A stretch of 64,000 bases of DNA from the NCBI GenBank assembly GCA_934728585.1, contig CAKVDZ010000001.1, positions 62,001-126,000 of the forward strand, written 5' to 3'. Below the pieces are notes generated by a model. That model was not told the DNA's origin, ran no database searches, and worked only from the letters and a program-made list of their open reading frames with translations. Below are positions 16,121 through 24,315 of this stretch, piece by piece. Position 1 is the stretch's first letter, and each line of letters begins with the position of its first letter. The position numbers were made by a program, and so were the translations under genes. The stretch is from an uncultured Candidatus Melainabacteria bacterium. GTDB lineage: Bacteria > Cyanobacteriota > Vampirovibrionia > Gastranaerophilales > Gastranaerophilaceae.

Positions 16121-16557
16121 TATACTAATTTAACCTCACTGTTATTGACACCTCTAAAGCGAACTTTATCTTGTTCACCTAAATATGGTCCTTGTTTTAT
16201 TTCAATCATTTCAACTTCTTCCAAGCATTCAAAACCATGTCCACCAAATGCTAAAAGAATTATATCACCTTGTTCAATAATATGGCTTTCAATATAAGTT
16301 TGGTCATCTTCATAAAAATCTACTCTTAATTTTCCTTTTCTGATAACCAAAACTTCTTTCGTATAAGAAACTTCTCTAGGCACAACATTATGCGTATGTG
16401 CATCTATTCTTTTACCTTTTGGGTGCTTCATATATGCCAATTGTTGAGAAAAATCATTTGGTGTAAAAAATTCTACACCATCTTTTGAATAATCATGTCT
16501 TATAATAATTGCAAGAGTTTTACCCTTGTATTCAATATGTTTAATTAAATCGTTCAT
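16120..16557 (-). CDS. Cupin-fold protein of a nucleotide-sugar cluster
   Basis: A 145-aa single-domain cupin: A-H-T-H-N-V-V-P-R-E supplies a typical H-x-H...E metal or substrate site, and G-D-I-I-L-L-A-F-G-G-H-G-F gives the second cupin motif. Comparable small cupins in sugar loci (WxcM/FdtA-like) are ketoisomerases or epimerases, but a regulatory role is equally possible. I chose the ATG at 16557 because GGAG lies six bases before it; the in-frame ATG at 16569 overlaps that ribosome-binding site. It leads a four-gene minus-strand operon and is divergent from gmd across 90 bases that must hold both promoters. Confidence 0.7.
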   Translation of the reverse strand: MNDLIKHIEYKGKTLAIIIRHDYSKDGVEFFTPNDFSQQLAYMKHPKGKRIDAHTHNVVPREVSYTKEVLVIRKGKLRVDFYEDDQTYIESHIIEQGDIILLAFGGHGFECLEEVEMIEIKQGPYLGEQDKVRFRGVNNSEVKLV

Positions 16558-16647
16558 AACTTTCTCCATAAAAATATACTAACACAAAATTTTTTTCATG
16601 ATAAGATATTATTATACAAACAAAACGATTATAACAAGGAGAAATTA

Positions 16648-17736
16648 ATGAAAAAGGCTTTAATTACAGGGGTAACTGGTCAAGATGGTTCTTACTTATC
16701 AGAATTATTACTTGAAAAAGGATACGAAGTTCACGGTATAAAAAGACGTTCTTCATCTTTCAACAGCTCAAGAATCGACCATTTATACCAAGATATTCAT
16801 AACAAAGATTCAAAATTCATCTTACACTACGGTGATTTATCAGATTCAACAAACTTGGTAAAATTGGTTTATGATATTCAACCAGATGAAATTTATAACC
16901 TAGCAGCTCAATCTCACGTAAAAGTATCTTGGGATTGTCCAGAATACACAGCAGATTGTGATGCTTTAGGCACATTAAGATTATTAGAAGCAATCAGAAT
17001 TAACCATCTTGAAAAGAAAACTAAATTCTATCAAGCTTCAACTTCAGAGTTGTACGGTTTAATTCAAGAACCAATTCAAAAAGAAACAACTCCGTTCTAC
17101 CCACGTTCACCTTATGCAGTTGCAAAACTTTATGCATACTGGATTTGCGTAAACTACAGAGAATCATTCGGAATTTTTGCTTCAAATGGTATTTTATTCA
17201 ACCACGAATCTCCAAGACGTGGTGAAACATTTGTAACTCGTAAGATTACAATGGCTGCAACAAAGATTAAAGTTGGATTACAAGATAAATTGTATTTAGG
17301 TAACCTAGATGCAAAACGTGACTGGGGACACGCTAAAGATTACGTAGAAGGTATGTGGAGAATTCTTCAACAAGATCATCCAGATAACTACGTTCTTGCA
17401 ACAGGCGTAACTACTTCAATCAGAGATTTCTGTAGATTAACATTCAAACGTTTAGGCATTGAGCTTGAATTCGTAGGTCAAGGTGTTGACGAAAAAGGTA
17501 TCGACAAAGCTACTGGTAAAACATTAATCGAAGTTGACCCTCGTTACTTTAGACCTGCAGAAGTAGATTTATTGTTAGGTGATAGCACAAAAGCTAGAAC
17601 AGAATTAGGTTGGAAACCAACTTATGACTTAGAAGCTCTTGTTAACGAAATGGTTGATTCTGATTTAGAATTAGCTAAGAAAGAAAAAACTCTTAAAGAA
17701 CACGGATACGAAGTTCTTGTTCCTCAAGAAGTTTAA
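16648..17736 (+). CDS. gmd: GDP-mannose 4,6-dehydratase
   Basis: GMD converts GDP-D-mannose to GDP-4-keto-6-deoxy-D-mannose, the branch point for GDP-L-fucose and GDP-perosamine. The 362-aa protein is a short-chain dehydrogenase/reductase: NADP-binding G-V-T-G-Q-D-G-S-Y (8-16), the R-R-S-S-S-F region, Q-A-S-T-S-E-L-Y-G, and catalytic Y156/K160 in S-P-Y-A-V-A-K. F-N-H-E-S-P-R-R-G and R-D-W-G-H-A-K-D are classic GMD signatures. AAGGAG lies at ideal spacing. fcl follows after a 75-base gap that contains a hairpin, so the two steps to GDP-fucose are adjacent. Confidence 0.97.
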   Translation: MKKALITGVTGQDGSYLSELLLEKGYEVHGIKRRSSSFNSSRIDHLYQDIHNKDSKFILHYGDLSDSTNLVKLVYDIQPDEIYNLAAQSHVKVSWDCPEYTADCDALGTLRLLEAIRINHLEKKTKFYQASTSELYGLIQEPIQKETTPFYPRSPYAVAKLYAYWICVNYRESFGIFASNGILFNHESPRRGETFVTRKITMAATKIKVGLQDKLYLGNLDAKRDWGHAKDYVEGMWRILQQDHPDNYVLATGVTTSIRDFCRLTFKRLGIELEFVGQGVDEKGIDKATGKTLIEVDPRYFRPAEVDLLLGDSTKARTELGWKPTYDLEALVNEMVDSDLELAKKEKTLKEHGYEVLVPQEV

Positions 17737-17750
17737 TTATAATTATATTT

Positions 17751-17777
17751 GGCGGGCGATGCTTTGCATCGCCCGCC
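17751..17777 (+). terminator. Hairpin between gmd and fcl (attenuator-like)
   Basis: A perfect 12-bp GC-rich stem (GGCGGGCGATGC / GCATCGCCCGCC) closes on TTT. It is followed by TTAAAA rather than a strong T-run, so it may only partly terminate and set the gmd:fcl ratio, or may stabilise the gmd message. Confidence 0.55.
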
Positions 17778-17811
17778 TTAAAATAGAACAACGTAAAAGG
17801 AAGTTGGATTT

Positions 17812-18867
17812 ATGATAAAAAAAGATGCAAAAATTTATTTGTCTGGACATAGAGGACTTGTAGGTGGTGCTATTTTAAGACGTCTACAAAAAGAGGGATT
17901 TACAAATATCATCACAAAAACTCACGCTGAATTAGACTTAACAAATCAAGCTGCAGTTGATGCATTTTTTGAAAAAGAAAAACCTGAATATGTAATTCTT
18001 GCAGCAGCTAAAGTTGGCGGAATTATGGCAAACTCTCAATATCCAGCCGAATTTATTTACCAAAATCTTATGATTGGTACAAATATTGTTCATGCCAGTT
18101 ACAAAAACGGAGTTAAAAAGCTATTAAATCTTGGTTCTTCTTGTATTTACCCAAGAATGGCACCACAACCAATGAAAGAAGATTGCCTTTTAACATCAGA
18201 ATTAGAAAAAACAAATGAAGCTTATGCTTTAGCAAAAATTTCTATCATCAAATTGTGCAAATACTATAACGAGCAATATGGCACAAACTATATTTCAGGT
18301 ATGCCAACTAACCAATATGGTATTGGTGATAACTTCAATATGGAAACCGCACACTTATTGCCAATGATTTTAAGACGTTTTCATCTTGCAAAACTATTAA
18401 GAAATAATGATTTTGAAGCAATAAAAAAAGACATCAGACGTTACAAACTTGGTTGGGGCTTAGATGAAAAAGTTAATGATAACAACCTTGAAGAAATTTT
18501 GAACGAGTTAGGCGCATACAGAGATAAAGTTGTACTTTGGGGTGATGGCTCTGTTTATCGTGAAATGATGTGTTCAGACGACTTGGCGGACGCTTGCGTA
18601 TATTTACTTTTAAACAAAGATTATGATGAAGTTGGCGAACTTGTAAATATTACAAAAGGCGACGATATTCAATTGAAAGACTTATTTGAGATTGTAAAAC
18701 GTGTCGTTGGTTTTGAGGGTGAAATTGTTTACGATAAATCAAAACCAAACGGAACACCGAGAAAAATGATGGACGCAACTCATATCAAAGAACTTGGTTG
18801 GGAACCAAAAATCGAATTAGAACAAGGTATTACTGATTTTTATAATTGGTACTTGTCACTTGATTAA
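17812..18867 (+). CDS. fcl: GDP-L-fucose synthase
   Basis: Fcl epimerises C3/C5 and reduces C4 of GDP-4-keto-6-deoxymannose to give GDP-L-fucose, the donor for the GT10 and GT11 enzymes upstream. Visible: N-terminal G-H-R-G-L-V-G-G-A, L-A-A-A-K-V-G-G-I, L-G-S-S-C-I-Y-P, and the catalytic Y138/K142 pair in A-Y-A-L-A-K. At 351 aa it is about 30 residues longer than the classic enzyme; the extra sequence lies around residues 195-230 (many K/R/D/E). The substrate loop reads P-T-N-Q-Y-G-I-G-D-N-F rather than the usual P-T-N-L-Y-G. The gene ends at a bidirectional terminator. Confidence 0.95.
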   Translation: MIKKDAKIYLSGHRGLVGGAILRRLQKEGFTNIITKTHAELDLTNQAAVDAFFEKEKPEYVILAAAKVGGIMANSQYPAEFIYQNLMIGTNIVHASYKNGVKKLLNLGSSCIYPRMAPQPMKEDCLLTSELEKTNEAYALAKISIIKLCKYYNEQYGTNYISGMPTNQYGIGDNFNMETAHLLPMILRRFHLAKLLRNNDFEAIKKDIRRYKLGWGLDEKVNDNNLEEILNELGAYRDKVVLWGDGSVYREMMCSDDLADACVYLLLNKDYDEVGELVNITKGDDIQLKDLFEIVKRVVGFEGEIVYDKSKPNGTPRKMMDATHIKELGWEPKIELEQGITDFYNWYLSLD

Positions 18868-18882
18868 TAAAATATTTATTTT

Positions 18883-18915
18883 AATGGCGGAGCCTTTGGC
18901 TCCGCCATTTTTTAT
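18883..18915. terminator. Bidirectional terminator between fcl and a convergent gene
   Basis: AATGGCGGAGCC pairs with GGCTCCGCCATT across a TTT loop. T-rich sequence follows on the plus side and A-rich sequence precedes it, so it can serve both fcl and the converging TIM-barrel gene. Confidence 0.85.
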
Positions 18916-19686
18916 TTATATTTTTTTTAGTATTTCAATATCATTTTTAACAAGTTCCAACCCATCAGTATCTTTTTTAGTAATTGTTTCAAGCGTCCAG
19001 TTCTTATTTTTATCCAACAATGGGAATATTTTATCCCAATCATAATCTCCAGCTTTTAAGTGATAATGAATATCTATCCTGTCATTAAATTCACCGTCAC
19101 TTATGTGATAAGACTCTGGGTTTAGTTCTAAAAAGTCTTTTAATAACTCAAATTGGTCTATTTTTTGTGAAACAGCAGAACAAAAAGCATGTCCAACATC
19201 TAAATTAAAACCACAATCGTAATTTTTTAAAATATATTTTATTTCTTCAACTGTAGCACCACGACAAACCATAGAGTCAGGTTTTCTAGGAGCGACAAAA
19301 GGTTTATTTTCAATTCTCATTTTGTACGGTTTTATGATAGAAATTTGTCTTACAATTTCTTCCACATTTCCGTCCATACCACCATGCACAACAGTATATT
19401 CAGCATCAAGTTCTTTTGCATAAGTATTAACTTGTTCATAAGCCACTTTATTAAAATCAAAATACGATGAATCAGCTAAATTACACCCCTGACTAAAATG
19501 TGGAGCATGAATTGTAAAATTTATATCATAGTTATTTTTTAAATCCAACCACCCTTGAAGCCTATCCATTTGATTTGGGTGAACGTAAAGTTCAATATAA
19601 TCAAACAAATTTTGTTCTTTAAACTTTATTATATCTTCCTTGTATTGTTTCAACCTATCAGAGAACTGTTTTATACCTATTTTCAT
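18916..19686 (-). CDS. Xylose-isomerase-like TIM-barrel protein
   Basis: A 256-aa protein of the sugar-phosphate isomerase/epimerase (AP-endonuclease family 2-like, PF01261) fold. Metal-ligand-type strand ends are visible: T-I-H-A-P-H, V-V-H-G-G-M-D, I-E-N-K-P, N-L-D-V-G-H-A, H-I-S-D-G-E and W-T-L-E-T. It likely isomerises or epimerises a small sugar or sugar phosphate with a divalent metal. It abuts rmlA without a gap and lies in the glycan block, so it may modify a precursor of the dTDP-sugar route. The substrate cannot be read from sequence. Confidence 0.75.
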   Translation of the reverse strand: MKIGIKQFSDRLKQYKEDIIKFKEQNLFDYIELYVHPNQMDRLQGWLDLKNNYDINFTIHAPHFSQGCNLADSSYFDFNKVAYEQVNTYAKELDAEYTVVHGGMDGNVEEIVRQISIIKPYKMRIENKPFVAPRKPDSMVCRGATVEEIKYILKNYDCGFNLDVGHAFCSAVSQKIDQFELLKDFLELNPESYHISDGEFNDRIDIHYHLKAGDYDWDKIFPLLDKNKNWTLETITKKDTDGLELVKNDIEILKKI

Positions 19687-20562
19687 TTATTCACCAATTA
19701 GTTTTCTAACATATTCAAAATATTCGTTATTTTTAAAGTCTTTAATTGAATTTTTAAGAGCTTCTCGTCCTACAAACTTCATTCTGTAGGCAATTTCCTC
19801 AAGGCACGCTATTTTAATTCCTTGGTTATCTTCAATAGTTTGAACATATTGGCTAGCTCTCAAAAGCGAATTGTGAGTACCTGTATCTAACCATGCAAAA
19901 CCACGACCTAATTTTACAACACTCAATTTCTTGTTTTCTAAATAAATTCTATTCAAATCTGTTATTTCTAACTCACCTCGAGCCGATGGTTTTAGATTTT
20001 TAGCATACTCAACGACCTTGTTATCATAAAAATACAATCCTGTTACAGCGTAATTTGATTTTGGTTTTACTGGTTTTTCTTCAATTGAAACAGCTCTGCC
20101 TTTTTCCTCAAATTCAACCACACCAAATCTTTCTGGATCTTTTACCTGGTAACCGAATACTGTTGCGCCACCCTTTTTATCAATACATTTTGAAACAAAT
20201 TTCAATTGTCCTGAAAAACGAGGTCCGTAGAAAATATTATCGCCTAAAATAAGTGCAACACTGTCATCGCCTATAAATTCTTCACCTAAGATAAACGCTT
20301 GCGCTAAACCGTCTGGAGATGGCTGAACTTTATACTTGAAAGACAATCCAAATTGCGAACCATCACCCAATAATTTTTCAAAATTTGGTAAATCTTGTGG
20401 AGTTGAAATTATTAAAATTTCTCGAATTCCAGCCAACATTAAGACTGAAATTGGATAATAAATCATCGGCTTATCATAAATAGGCAATAATTGTTTTGAA
20501 ACAACCTGAGTTGATGGATATAAACGAGTACCACTACCACCTGCTAAAATTATACCTTTCAT
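19687..20562 (-). CDS. rmlA: Glucose-1-phosphate thymidylyltransferase
   Basis: RmlA (RfbA) joins dTTP and glucose-1-phosphate to make dTDP-glucose, the first step toward dTDP-rhamnose and other dTDP-deoxysugars. The 291-aa product has the signature G-G-S-G-T-R-L-Y-P (8-16) followed by S-K-Q-L-L-P-I-Y-D-K-P-M-I-Y-Y-P, L-G-D-N-I-F-Y-G with the catalytic aspartate, E-E-K-P, and W-L-D-T-G-T. Length and motifs are typical of the RmlA subfamily. No rmlB, rmlC or rmlD lies in the window, so the rest of the pathway must be elsewhere or dTDP-glucose is used differently here. Confidence 0.95.
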   Translation of the reverse strand: MKGIILAGGSGTRLYPSTQVVSKQLLPIYDKPMIYYPISVLMLAGIREILIISTPQDLPNFEKLLGDGSQFGLSFKYKVQPSPDGLAQAFILGEEFIGDDSVALILGDNIFYGPRFSGQLKFVSKCIDKKGGATVFGYQVKDPERFGVVEFEEKGRAVSIEEKPVKPKSNYAVTGLYFYDNKVVEYAKNLKPSARGELEITDLNRIYLENKKLSVVKLGRGFAWLDTGTHNSLLRASQYVQTIEDNQGIKIACLEEIAYRMKFVGREALKNSIKDFKNNEYFEYVRKLIGE

Positions 20563-20576
20563 ATTAAAACCTTTCT

Positions 20577-21587
20577 TTATTTTGCCCTAGAAACAACATT
20601 ACCCTTGTTGTTCAACATTTTCCAATACCCATTTGACAACACGTTTACAATACCATCATAATTGATATCATCATATATTGGAGGAATAACAGTCAAATTA
20701 TCTTTTGAATAGAAAATCACACCATAACGGTTTTCTGTTTGAGTTTTGAAAATTAAAATATTATCTTTTTCTACATCAGTCTTATTTAACAGCTCTATAA
20801 TAGGATATTTTGGTTCAACAATAACATTTCCTGTCTTTTCGTCTAATAACCCTAACTTGCTATCAAGAGATGTAACAATGTATTTATCTTTTAAAGCGAT
20901 TGATTTATACTTTGGTTTTATTAATTTAATCTGTCCATTTGAATAATTTAATAAACCAACTTTTCCAGCATACGTAACTAGCCAATTTGTATCATCTAGT
21001 GGCTCAACTGTATTATAAATTGAATTTAAAATATTTTTCATTTTCTTCAAATCGTACAAGCCACAATATTTATGCTTTTTTACAAGAATAACATCTTCAA
21101 CTGGAGTTTTTTCAATTGTTTCATATTTTGTTGGAATTAAAATTCTACCCTTACAGTTGATTAACCCTTTTTTGTGGTTCAAATATGCTAAATATAGACC
21201 TTTATTATGATCAAAAACTTCAAAATCATCGTAGACAGAATTTGTTAGTTTTTTGTTTTCATCAGTAACTAAATTACATTTACCAGCCTTGCAGGCTTTA
21301 TATACTTTTTTTATTACTATGTCATCACCAGATTTAATCTTATATTCGTTCAAGAAAACATACGCACCAGCCGACAAATCAAATTTGTTATCAGGATTGT
21401 CAATATGCTTCCCAAACTTTTTATGCTTTTTAACTTTTGTTCTTACATTTCCCTCTTGGAAGTTGATAGTTGTATTTACATTTTTGCCAAGTCCGTTATA
21501 TTGTTTTCCTGCATAATTTGCCCTAAACATTATGAATGCAAGAAATAAAAACAAAAACAGATAAACAAAAATTCTTAATTTTTTCAT
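20577..21587 (-). CDS. Membrane-anchored WG-repeat protein
   Basis: A 336-aa protein with an N-terminal hydrophobic helix (about residues 4-23) that acts as a signal anchor, so the rest should be outside the cytoplasmic membrane. From about residue 130 it contains degenerate WG (KWG) repeats: K-G-L-I-N-C-K-G-R-I-L-I-P-T-K-Y, V-G-L-L-N-Y...P-K-Y and L-G-L-L-D-E-K-T-G-N-V-I-V-E-P-K-Y. WG repeats form beta-propeller-like surfaces of mostly unknown function. It is the first gene of the minus-strand unit with rmlA, 14 bases apart, and faces ugd across a short divergent region. Confidence 0.75.
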   Translation of the reverse strand: MKKLRIFVYLFLFLFLAFIMFRANYAGKQYNGLGKNVNTTINFQEGNVRTKVKKHKKFGKHIDNPDNKFDLSAGAYVFLNEYKIKSGDDIVIKKVYKACKAGKCNLVTDENKKLTNSVYDDFEVFDHNKGLYLAYLNHKKGLINCKGRILIPTKYETIEKTPVEDVILVKKHKYCGLYDLKKMKNILNSIYNTVEPLDDTNWLVTYAGKVGLLNYSNGQIKLIKPKYKSIALKDKYIVTSLDSKLGLLDEKTGNVIVEPKYPIIELLNKTDVEKDNILIFKTQTENRYGVIFYSKDNLTVIPPIYDDINYDGIVNVLSNGYWKMLNNKGNVVSRAK

Positions 21588-21630
21588 AGTATAAAATCCC
21601 TATTTATTAGTAATGATACTTAAAATACGG

Positions 21631-21658
21631 TTTACTGTCAATCAATTTGTGGTATCAT
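21631..21658 (+). promoter_or_regulatory. Extended -10 promoter for ugd
   Basis: TTTACT (21631-21636), a 16-base spacer and TATCAT (21653-21658) preceded by TGG, giving an extended -10 (TGnTATCAT). The ugd start lies 18 bases downstream with AAGGAG between. Confidence 0.5.
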
Positions 21659-21676
21659 AAAGAGCAAGGAGAAATT

Positions 21677-22978
21677 ATGAATATTTGTGTAATTGGAACA
21701 GGATATGTAGGGTTAGTTGCAGGAACATGCCTTGCTGAAATGGGCAACAATGTTATCTGCGTTGACAATAATGAAGAAAAACTTGCAAAATTAAAAAATG
21801 GAATTATCCCAATATTTGAACCAGCTCTTGAAGAAATGATTAAATCAAACGTTTTAGAAAACAGATTATCTTTCTCTTGTGACTTGAAACTTGCGGTAGA
21901 AAATTCTACAATCTGCTTTATTGCAGTAGGTACACCTCAAGGCGAAGACGGTTCTGCAGATTTAAAATATGTTTGTAATGTTGCCGAAGAAATCGGTAAA
22001 GCAATTAACGGCTACAAAGTTATTGTTGATAAATCAACAGTTCCTGTTGGCACAGCTGAAAAAGTTACGGAAATCATAAAAAAACAAACTTCTCACGAAT
22101 TTGACGTCATTTCAAATCCAGAATTTTTAAAACAAGGAAATGCCGTAGAAGACTTTTTAAAACCAGATAGAGTTATTATTGGTTCAAACTCTCCACGCGC
22201 GACAGAAATTATGCAAGAACTTTACGCACCTTTCGTAAGAACAGGTAATCCAGTAATTGTTATGGACGTTAAATCAGCAGAAATGACTAAATACGCAGCA
22301 AATTCATTTTTAGCAGTAAAAATTTCTTACGCAAACGAAATTGCAAATATTTGCGAAAAAGTCGGAGCTAACGCAGAAATGGTAAGAATTGGCATGTGTT
22401 CAGATAAACGCATTGGCTCTCAATTTTTGTTCGCAGGTCTAGGGTATGGTGGAAGTTGTTTTCCAAAAGACGTAAAAGCTCTAATTAAAACTGCAAACGA
22501 AAACGGCTGTACTCCAGAATTACTTCAATCTGCAGACAGCGTTAATAAACGCCAACGTTTACTATTTATAGACAAAATCACAAAATATTTTGGTGAAAAT
22601 GTATCAGGTAAAACCTTTGCTGTATGGGGTTTAGCATTCAAACCTAAAACAGATGATATGAGAGAAGCACCATCAATTACAATTATCAAGGCATTACTTG
22701 AAAAAGGTGCAAAAATACAAGCTTATGATCCTAAAGCTATGCAAACAGCAAAATCTCATTTCGGAAATAAAATAACCTATGCAAATAACTCTTATGACGC
22801 ACTAGAAAACGCTGATGCACTGTTGCTTTTGACAGAATGGAACGAATTTAGACGACCAGACTTTGACAAAATCAAATCTTTACTAAAAGCATCTGTAATC
22901 TTTGACGGCAGGAATCAATACAATAAAAAATCACTTACTCAAAAAGGATTTACGTACTTTAGCATAGGTAATACTTAA
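21677..22978 (+). CDS. ugd: UDP-glucose 6-dehydrogenase
   Basis: Ugd oxidises UDP-glucose twice with NAD+ to UDP-glucuronate, a precursor for acidic polysaccharides. The 433-aa product has the N-terminal Rossmann loop G-T-G-Y-V-G-L-V-A-G, F-I-A-V-G-T-P, D-K-S-T-V-P-V-G-T, S-N-P-E-F-L, the catalytic cysteine C261 in G-Y-G-G-S-C-F-P-K-D, and G-L-A-F-K-P-K-T-D-D. I chose the ATG at 21677, seven residues before the Rossmann loop, with AAGGAG at ideal spacing; the longer frame would start inside the promoter. It is followed after two bases by a TPR protein gene in the same operon. Confidence 0.96.
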   Translation: MNICVIGTGYVGLVAGTCLAEMGNNVICVDNNEEKLAKLKNGIIPIFEPALEEMIKSNVLENRLSFSCDLKLAVENSTICFIAVGTPQGEDGSADLKYVCNVAEEIGKAINGYKVIVDKSTVPVGTAEKVTEIIKKQTSHEFDVISNPEFLKQGNAVEDFLKPDRVIIGSNSPRATEIMQELYAPFVRTGNPVIVMDVKSAEMTKYAANSFLAVKISYANEIANICEKVGANAEMVRIGMCSDKRIGSQFLFAGLGYGGSCFPKDVKALIKTANENGCTPELLQSADSVNKRQRLLFIDKITKYFGENVSGKTFAVWGLAFKPKTDDMREAPSITIIKALLEKGAKIQAYDPKAMQTAKSHFGNKITYANNSYDALENADALLLLTEWNEFRRPDFDKIKSLLKASVIFDGRNQYNKKSLTQKGFTYFSIGNT

Positions 22979-22980
22979 AC

Positions 22981-24093
22981 ATGAATGAAAACAACAAAAA
23001 GACATTAGATAAAATCTTAAGAATTTCTTTAGCAGTTATTTTACTTATATATCTAGGTTTTTACTATATAAGAACTAATCCTACATTTAAGACTAAATTT
23101 GCTAGAGATATTACACTATTTGCAAATAGTAAATTAACCGCAAATGGAATTTATTCAAAATCAAACTTAATCCTAAAGCTTTCTCTTGCGATAAACCCTG
23201 ATGATGCTTTTACTTATCAAGTTTTAGGATACAACTATTACCAACTTGCATACAAATACGTGCACAAAGATAAAATTAAAACATTCTATTTGAAAAAAGC
23301 ATTTACTTATAATGAAAAAGCTTTAAGCTATGCGCCTAAACACCATGAAATTGTTGATAATATTGGTCTTTGTTACATTTTAGATGAAAAGTTTGACAAA
23401 GCTATTGAAATGTTTAATCGTTCATTAAAAATCAAACCAGATGATTCACTTGCAGTCCAAGAGCTAGCAGTTATTTATTCTTACTATAAAATTGATTATC
23501 CAAAAGCATTAAAATATATGGAAACATATATGAAGTTACAACCAAATAACATCAACGCTTATTTTTCAAAAGCATGGATATTAAGCGCTTTAGACAGAAA
23601 TAAAGAAGCCATTGAATACTACAATAAATATCTTGAGCATTTCCCTTATTCTGTTGCAGCATTAGTAAATATAACAGGTTGCGCAATAGATATAAAAGAT
23701 TACGAAAACGCATTAAAATATTTGGAAAGAGGACTTGCTTTAAATCGTCACTCCTACTACCTTTTATCACACAAAATAGATATTCTCGCAAATATGAAAA
23801 AGTATGATGAAGCAAAAACAGTTGCCAGAGAGCTTATTGATAACAGCCAATATTATGGCGCACATTTAGGATACTTCCGTCTTGCAAAAATTCAGCAAAT
23901 TGAGGGAAATTCTACTGAAGCAGAGGCTAATTTTAAACTTGCAAAAGAAACTGCCGAAGAATTTTTGAATGGTGAATATTGCAAAGGCAAAGATTATGAC
24001 TTAAACGATAATGATGCAAGATGTAGAAATATCGGATTATTTTTGAAAAAATTTGACGAAAAGAAAAATTCAAAAGACTTTTATTTCGATTAA
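22981..24093 (+). CDS. Membrane-anchored TPR protein
   Basis: A 370-aa protein with an N-terminal transmembrane helix (about residues 12-29, I-S-L-A-V-I-L-L-I-Y-L) followed by at least five tetratricopeptide repeats from about residue 70 to 320 (Y-Q-V-L-G-Y-N-Y-Y, V-D-N-I-G-L-C-Y, A-L-K-Y-M-E-T-Y-M-K-L-Q-P-N-N, A-L-K-Y-L-E-R-G-L). Such proteins usually scaffold secretion, polysaccharide or cell-envelope assemblies. Being two bases after ugd, it could tether a glycan-assembly complex, but no specific partner is visible. Confidence 0.8.
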   Translation: MNENNKKTLDKILRISLAVILLIYLGFYYIRTNPTFKTKFARDITLFANSKLTANGIYSKSNLILKLSLAINPDDAFTYQVLGYNYYQLAYKYVHKDKIKTFYLKKAFTYNEKALSYAPKHHEIVDNIGLCYILDEKFDKAIEMFNRSLKIKPDDSLAVQELAVIYSYYKIDYPKALKYMETYMKLQPNNINAYFSKAWILSALDRNKEAIEYYNKYLEHFPYSVAALVNITGCAIDIKDYENALKYLERGLALNRHSYYLLSHKIDILANMKKYDEAKTVARELIDNSQYYGAHLGYFRLAKIQQIEGNSTEAEANFKLAKETAEEFLNGEYCKGKDYDLNDNDARCRNIGLFLKKFDEKKNSKDFYFD

Positions 24094-24315
24094 TAAAAGA
24101 AATTTTAGATAAAAAAAAAGACCTTATGAATAAGGTCTGTCCGTTTAAATAAGAAGAGAGAGCTTTATATTATTAATAAGTATATTATGCAACAAAATAT
24201 TGCTATTGGCAAGAAAAATTTTAACTTATGTAAAGAATTTTTTATAAAAAAGACTTTGAAGTTTAAGAATATTGTGTTATTATAATCTGGTAACAAATTA
24301 ATATAAGGAGATTCA
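24094..24315. other. 222-base gap before infC
   Basis: No ORF is supported here. It holds the minus-strand-type terminator at 24111-24138 and, near the right end, TATAAT (24281-24286) with TTGAAG 19 bases upstream, a likely infC promoter that gives a leader of about 20-25 bases. Confidence 0.5.
24111..24138 (-). terminator. Terminator reading on the minus strand, no matching gene
   Basis: GACCTTAT/ATAAGGTC forms an 8-bp stem that, read on the minus strand, is followed by nine T residues. On the plus strand the A-run precedes the stem and there is no T-tail, so it best terminates transcription coming from the infC side toward the TPR gene. Confidence 0.5.

Noticed and set aside
17751..17777. 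gmd-fcl hairpin as a full terminator
   Set aside because: There is no T-run after the stem, and fcl has no obvious promoter of its own in the remaining 34 bases.
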